DNA from: Lysobacteraceae bacterium
GTDB taxonomy: Bacteria > Pseudomonadota > Gammaproteobacteria > Xanthomonadales > Xanthomonadaceae
Direction of reading: 5' to 3'
Assembly: GCA_004173415.1 (NCBI GenBank)
Contig: SEHC01000066.1
Location: forward strand, 1-8,446
Length of the DNA: 8,446 bases
Shown: in pieces, positions 6,544-8,446 of the stretch
Numbering within the stretch: position 1 is the first letter of the stretch
Layout: the number at the start of each line of letters is the position of its first letter
Program-made: the position numbers and the translations under genes
The notes under the pieces: generated by a model
The model's input: the letters and a program-made list of their open reading frames with translations, nothing else
Told to the model about the DNA's origin: nothing
Databases searched by the model: none

Positions 6544-6572
6544 TTTCCTTCCGAATTTCAATGGCTTAGAAT
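6544..6572 (+). promoter_or_regulatory. Promoter of the rpsP-rimM-trmD operon
   Basis: TAGAAT (6567-6572) matches the -10 consensus at five of six positions, with TTTCCT (6544-6549) a weak -35 at 17-nt spacing. Transcription would start near 6579, leaving a leader of about 46 nt that ends in a good ribosome site. The position just after the aminotransferase gene and before the ribosomal-protein operon supports the call. Confidence 0.5.
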
Positions 6573-6610
6573 TACGGGTTCACCGCGCCGCAATGGCGAC
6601 TGGGCAACAC

Positions 6611-6616
6611 AGGAAA
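6611..6616 (+). promoter_or_regulatory. Ribosome binding site of rpsP
   Basis: AGGAAA lies 8 nt before the ATG at 6625. It is one of the clearest Shine-Dalgarno sequences in the window, in contrast to rimM, ffh and rplS, and fits the high output needed for S16. Confidence 0.8.
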
Positions 6617-6624
6617 GCATCACA

Positions 6625-6888
6625 ATGGTCAAGATTCGCCTTACCCGTGGCGGCGCCAAGAAGCGCCCGTTCTACCACATCATCGTCACCGACTCGCGCA
6701 GCGCGCGCGACGGCCGCAACATCGAGCGCGTGGGTTACTACAACCCGGTCGCCTCGGGCAATGAAAAGCGCATCGAGCTGGACACCGCGCGCGTCGACCA
6801 TTGGGTCGGCCAGGGCGCGCAGCTGACCGACAAGGTCCGCAACCTGTACAAGGAAGCGGGCAAGCTCAAGGCCCAGGCTTCGGCCTGA
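6625..6888 (+). CDS. rpsP: 30S ribosomal protein S16
   Basis: An 87-residue protein, close to the 82 residues in Escherichia coli. S16 binds 16S rRNA early in 30S assembly and stabilises the 5' domain. The N-terminus MVKIRLTRGGAKKRPFYHII, then VTDSRSARDGRNIERVGYYNP (21-41), is the S16 signature and leaves no doubt. The C-terminus is short, basic and Ala-rich (KEAGKLKAQASA). The start is fixed by family conservation and by AGGAAA 8 nt upstream. It is the first gene of the classical rpsP-rimM-trmD-rplS operon; a strong hairpin follows 7 nt after the stop codon. Confidence 0.98.
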   Translation: MVKIRLTRGGAKKRPFYHIIVTDSRSARDGRNIERVGYYNPVASGNEKRIELDTARVDHWVGQGAQLTDKVRNLYKEAGKLKAQASA

Positions 6889-6895
6889 TCCTGCA

Positions 6896-6918
6896 GGACG
6901 GCGCCACGCGCGCCGTCC
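6896..6918 (+). promoter_or_regulatory. Perfect 9-bp hairpin between rpsP and rimM
   Basis: GGACGGCGC (6896-6904) pairs perfectly with GCGCCGTCC (6910-6918) around the loop CACGC. It fills most of the 38-nt gap and ends 8 nt before the rimM ATG, the place where a ribosome site would be. No T-run follows, so it is not a standard terminator. A role in lowering rimM translation, or in protecting the 3' end of an rpsP transcript, is inferred. Confidence 0.6.
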
Positions 6919-6926
6919 GACTTCCC

Positions 6927-7439
6927 ATGAGCGACAACGAACGTCGAATCCTGTTGGGCAGGATAGTCGGCGCCTTCGGCATACGCGGCCAGATCAAGAT
7001 CGAGTCCTGGACCGAGCCGCGCGACGCGATCTTCCGCTACCAGCCGTGGATCCTGGTCGATGCCCACGGCAACGAGCGCGAGTTCAGCGGCGCGCGCGGC
7101 AAGGAATCGGGAAAACACCTGGTCGCCAGTTTCCCCGGCGTCGATGACCGCAACGTGGTAGAGGCCATGCGCGGCACCGAAATCCATGTGCTGCGCTCGG
7201 CGCTGCCAGCGCCGAAACCCGGCGAGTTCTACTGGATCGACCTTGAAGGCTTCCGCGTGGTCAACGTGGAAGGAGTCGACTTCGGCACCGTGTCGCACCT
7301 GTTCTCCACCGGCGCCAACGACGTGCTGTCGATCCGCGGGGATCGCGAGCGCATGGTGCCTTTCGTCGAGCCGGAATTCGTCAAGTCCGTGGATTTCGAG
7401 GCGGGGCTGATCACCGTCGACTGGGATCCGGATTTCTGA
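6927..7439 (+). CDS. rimM: Ribosome maturation factor RimM (16S rRNA processing)
   Basis: A 170-residue RimM (Escherichia coli 182). It binds the 30S subunit, in part through S19, and helps the 3' domain of 16S rRNA mature. N-terminal barrel: GRIVGAFGIRGQIKIESW (11-28), the family signature. C-terminal PRC-barrel: EFYWIDLEGF (100-109), GANDVL (129-134), MVPFV (143-147) and the terminal ITVDWDPDF. The frame is open back to 6801, but the signature starts ten residues after the ATG at 6927 and no other plausible start is closer. There is no Shine-Dalgarno (GACTTCCC precedes the ATG) and a strong hairpin sits just upstream, consistent with low expression relative to S16. The stop TGA overlaps the trmD ATG by one base. 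Confidence 0.97.
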   Translation: MSDNERRILLGRIVGAFGIRGQIKIESWTEPRDAIFRYQPWILVDAHGNEREFSGARGKESGKHLVASFPGVDDRNVVEAMRGTEIHVLRSALPAPKPGEFYWIDLEGFRVVNVEGVDFGTVSHLFSTGANDVLSIRGDRERMVPFVEPEFVKSVDFEAGLITVDWDPDF

Positions 7440-8200
7440 TGCGCATCGACGTGGTCAGCCTGTTCCCGGAGTTCGTCGCCCAGTGCGCCGGCTTCGGCGT
7501 GGTCGGCCGCGCGCAGGAGCGCGGGTTGCTTGCGTTGCATGGCTGGAATCCGCGCGACCACGCCGAAGGCAACTACCGGCGGGTCGATGACCGGCCGTTC
7601 GGTGGCGGGCCGGGCATGGTGATGATGATCGAGCCGCTGCGGGCTTGCCTGTCCGCGGCGCGCGACGCCGATCCGCTGCCCGCGCACGTTATCTACCTGA
7701 CCCCGCAGGGCAGGCCGCTGGACCAGGCGAAGGTCCGCGAACTGGCCGCGCGTCCGCGCCTGGTCCTGCTGTGCGGGCGCTACGAGGGCGTGGACGAACG
7801 ACTGGTGGCGACAGAAGTCGACGAGGAGCTTTCCATCGGCGACTACGTCCTGTCCGGGGGGGAACTCGCGGCCGCCGTGGTCATCGACGCGGTGGCGAGG
7901 CTGCAGGATGGCGTCCTGAACGACGCGGAGTCCGCGGCCCAGGACAGCTTCGAAGCCGATGGCCTGCTCGATTGCCCCCATTTCACCCATCCCGCCAGCC
8001 ACGAACTGGGCGAGGTGCCGCCGGTGCTCCGTTCCGGCGACCATGCCGCGATCGCGCGCTGGCGCCGCCAGCAGGCACTGGGACGTACCTGGCTGCGGCG
8101 TCCTGACCTGCTGGACGAGGCGGCGCTGTCCAAGGCGGACCGGAAGCTGCTCGAGGACTTCCGCCAGTCGGCCCCGCAGCGCAAGCAGGAAAAGTCCTAA
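7439..8200 (+). CDS. trmD: tRNA (guanine-37-N1)-methyltransferase TrmD
   Basis: A 253-residue SPOUT methyltransferase (Escherichia coli 255) that uses S-adenosylmethionine to methylate G37 next to the anticodon, preventing +1 frameshifts; it is essential in most bacteria. Motifs: MRIDVVSLFPEF (1-12), DRPFGGGPGMVM (51-62), YLTPQGRPL (86-94), LCGRYEGVDERL (111-122), EELSIGDYVLSGGELAA (129-145), forming the trefoil-knot cofactor site, Arg154 and Asp169 at the same numbers as the catalytic pair in Escherichia coli, then LLDCPHFTHP (177-186) and VPPVLRSGDH (193-202). His184 stands where many homologues have Arg (PHYTRP), a mild variation. The ATG overlaps the rimM stop by one base, so coupling is likely. 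A 152-nt gap with RNA-like structure separates it from rplS. Confidence 0.98.
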   Translation: MRIDVVSLFPEFVAQCAGFGVVGRAQERGLLALHGWNPRDHAEGNYRRVDDRPFGGGPGMVMMIEPLRACLSAARDADPLPAHVIYLTPQGRPLDQAKVRELAARPRLVLLCGRYEGVDERLVATEVDEELSIGDYVLSGGELAAAVVIDAVARLQDGVLNDAESAAQDSFEADGLLDCPHFTHPASHELGEVPPVLRSGDHAAIARWRRQQALGRTWLRRPDLLDEAALSKADRKLLEDFRQSAPQRKQEKS

Positions 8201-8352
8201 GCCCGCGCACGCAAAGGAAAAATCGGGTAAGATGCCCGGCTCCAAGCCGTTCTGCGCCTTGGATCCCACAATAATATCGTGCAGCACAATCCGGTGACTG
8301 CATCAGTTTCTGTTGTCGAACGACACGCCCACGACACTCATACGGTGCCACC
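8201..8352 (+). promoter_or_regulatory. Structured leader region of rplS, with a possible internal promoter
   Basis: This 152-nt gap has no gene. It holds a -10-like TAAGAT (8228-8233) without a good -35; two mutually exclusive stems, CGGCT/AGCCG (8237-8241 with 8245-8249) and TCCAAG/CTTGGA (8241-8246 with 8258-8263); an AT-rich patch (ACAATAATATCG, 8268-8279); and a nine-pair stem-loop with one bulged A, GTGCAGCAC (8279-8287) against GTG-A-CTGCAT (8294-8303), loop AATCCG. ACGACAC occurs twice (8320-8326, 8331-8337). Only a weak GGTG (8344-8347) precedes the ATG. A regulatory leader that sets L19 output is inferred; the base pairing is seen directly. Confidence 0.45.
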
Positions 8353-8446
8353 ATGACCAAGCTCAACATGAACATCCTGGCTGATTTCGAAGCCGCCCAG
8401 ATCAAGCGCGAACTGCCCGCCTTCGGCCCCGGTGACACCGTCGTGG
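8353..8446 (+). CDS. rplS: 50S ribosomal protein L19, N-terminus (partial)
   Basis: The first 31 codons are present before the right edge. The peptide begins MTKLNMNILADFEAAQIKR and continues ELPAFGPGDTVV, which is the L19 N-terminus (the PxFxPGDTV motif is conserved). L19 lies at the 30S-50S interface of the ribosome. It is the last gene of the classical rpsP-rimM-trmD-rplS operon. The ATG at 8353 is supported by homology; an in-frame ATG at codon 6 is an alternative, but the first residues fit the family. The ribosome site is weak (GGTG) and the upstream leader is unusually long and structured. Confidence 0.95.
   Translation, partial: MTKLNMNILADFEAAQIKRELPAFGPGDTVV

Noticed and set aside
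1..8446. Mobile element, phage, CRISPR or defence island
   Set aside because: No transposase, integrase, repeat array or terminal repeats were seen; every substantial coding stretch is accounted for by ordinary efflux or core genes.

Overview
The window reads as chromosomal DNA of a GC-rich gammaproteobacterium of the Xanthomonadales (Lysobacteraceae/Xanthomonadaceae, e.g. Lysobacter, Luteimonas, Pseudoxanthomonas or Stenotrophomonas relatives). The basis is strong G/C bias at third codon positions, the ypjD / ffh / rpsP-rimM-trmD-rplS core layout, and a MarR-OMP-EmrA-EmrB operon in the same order as the emrR-emrC-emrA-emrB locus described in Stenotrophomonas maltophilia. The genus is inference.

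Region 1 (1-3324, minus strand) is a multidrug efflux operon. Transcription runs from an AT-rich promoter/operator around 3277-3324 through a MarR repressor (emrR, 2792-3268), an outer-membrane NodT-family lipoprotein channel (emrC, 1308-2786), a periplasmic adaptor (emrA, 115-1311) and the first 35 codons of a major-facilitator pump (emrB, cut off by the left edge). The genes are 5 nt apart, overlapping by 4 nt, and 7 nt apart, so they are almost certainly cotranscribed. Together they would form a complete tripartite pump crossing both membranes, with its own repressor.

Region 2 (3325-4360) is a 134-nt spacer in which I see no gene or convincing terminator (3325-3458), then a CcsA-superfamily membrane protein (ypjD, minus), then a 110-bp divergent promoter region holding a perfect 6-bp-arm palindrome and the -10 box of ffh.

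Region 3 (4361-8446, plus strand) is core translation and protein-targeting machinery. It contains ffh (SRP GTPase), a class IV PLP-dependent aminotransferase starting 7 nt after ffh with a GTG codon, and then, behind its own promoter, rpsP (S16), rimM (16S maturation factor), trmD (tRNA m1G37 methyltransferase) and the start of rplS (L19). Two untranslated stretches look structured: a perfect 9-bp GC hairpin between rpsP and rimM, and a 152-nt leader before rplS with several stem-loops. Both fit the known need to make much more S16/L19 than RimM/TrmD.

No mobile element, CRISPR array, tRNA or rRNA was seen. No intergenic stretch exceeds 300 bases (the longest are about 150). I found no radically new system. 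The most interesting material is regulatory: the periodic TGCA operator of the efflux operon, the rpsP-rimM hairpin and the rplS leader.
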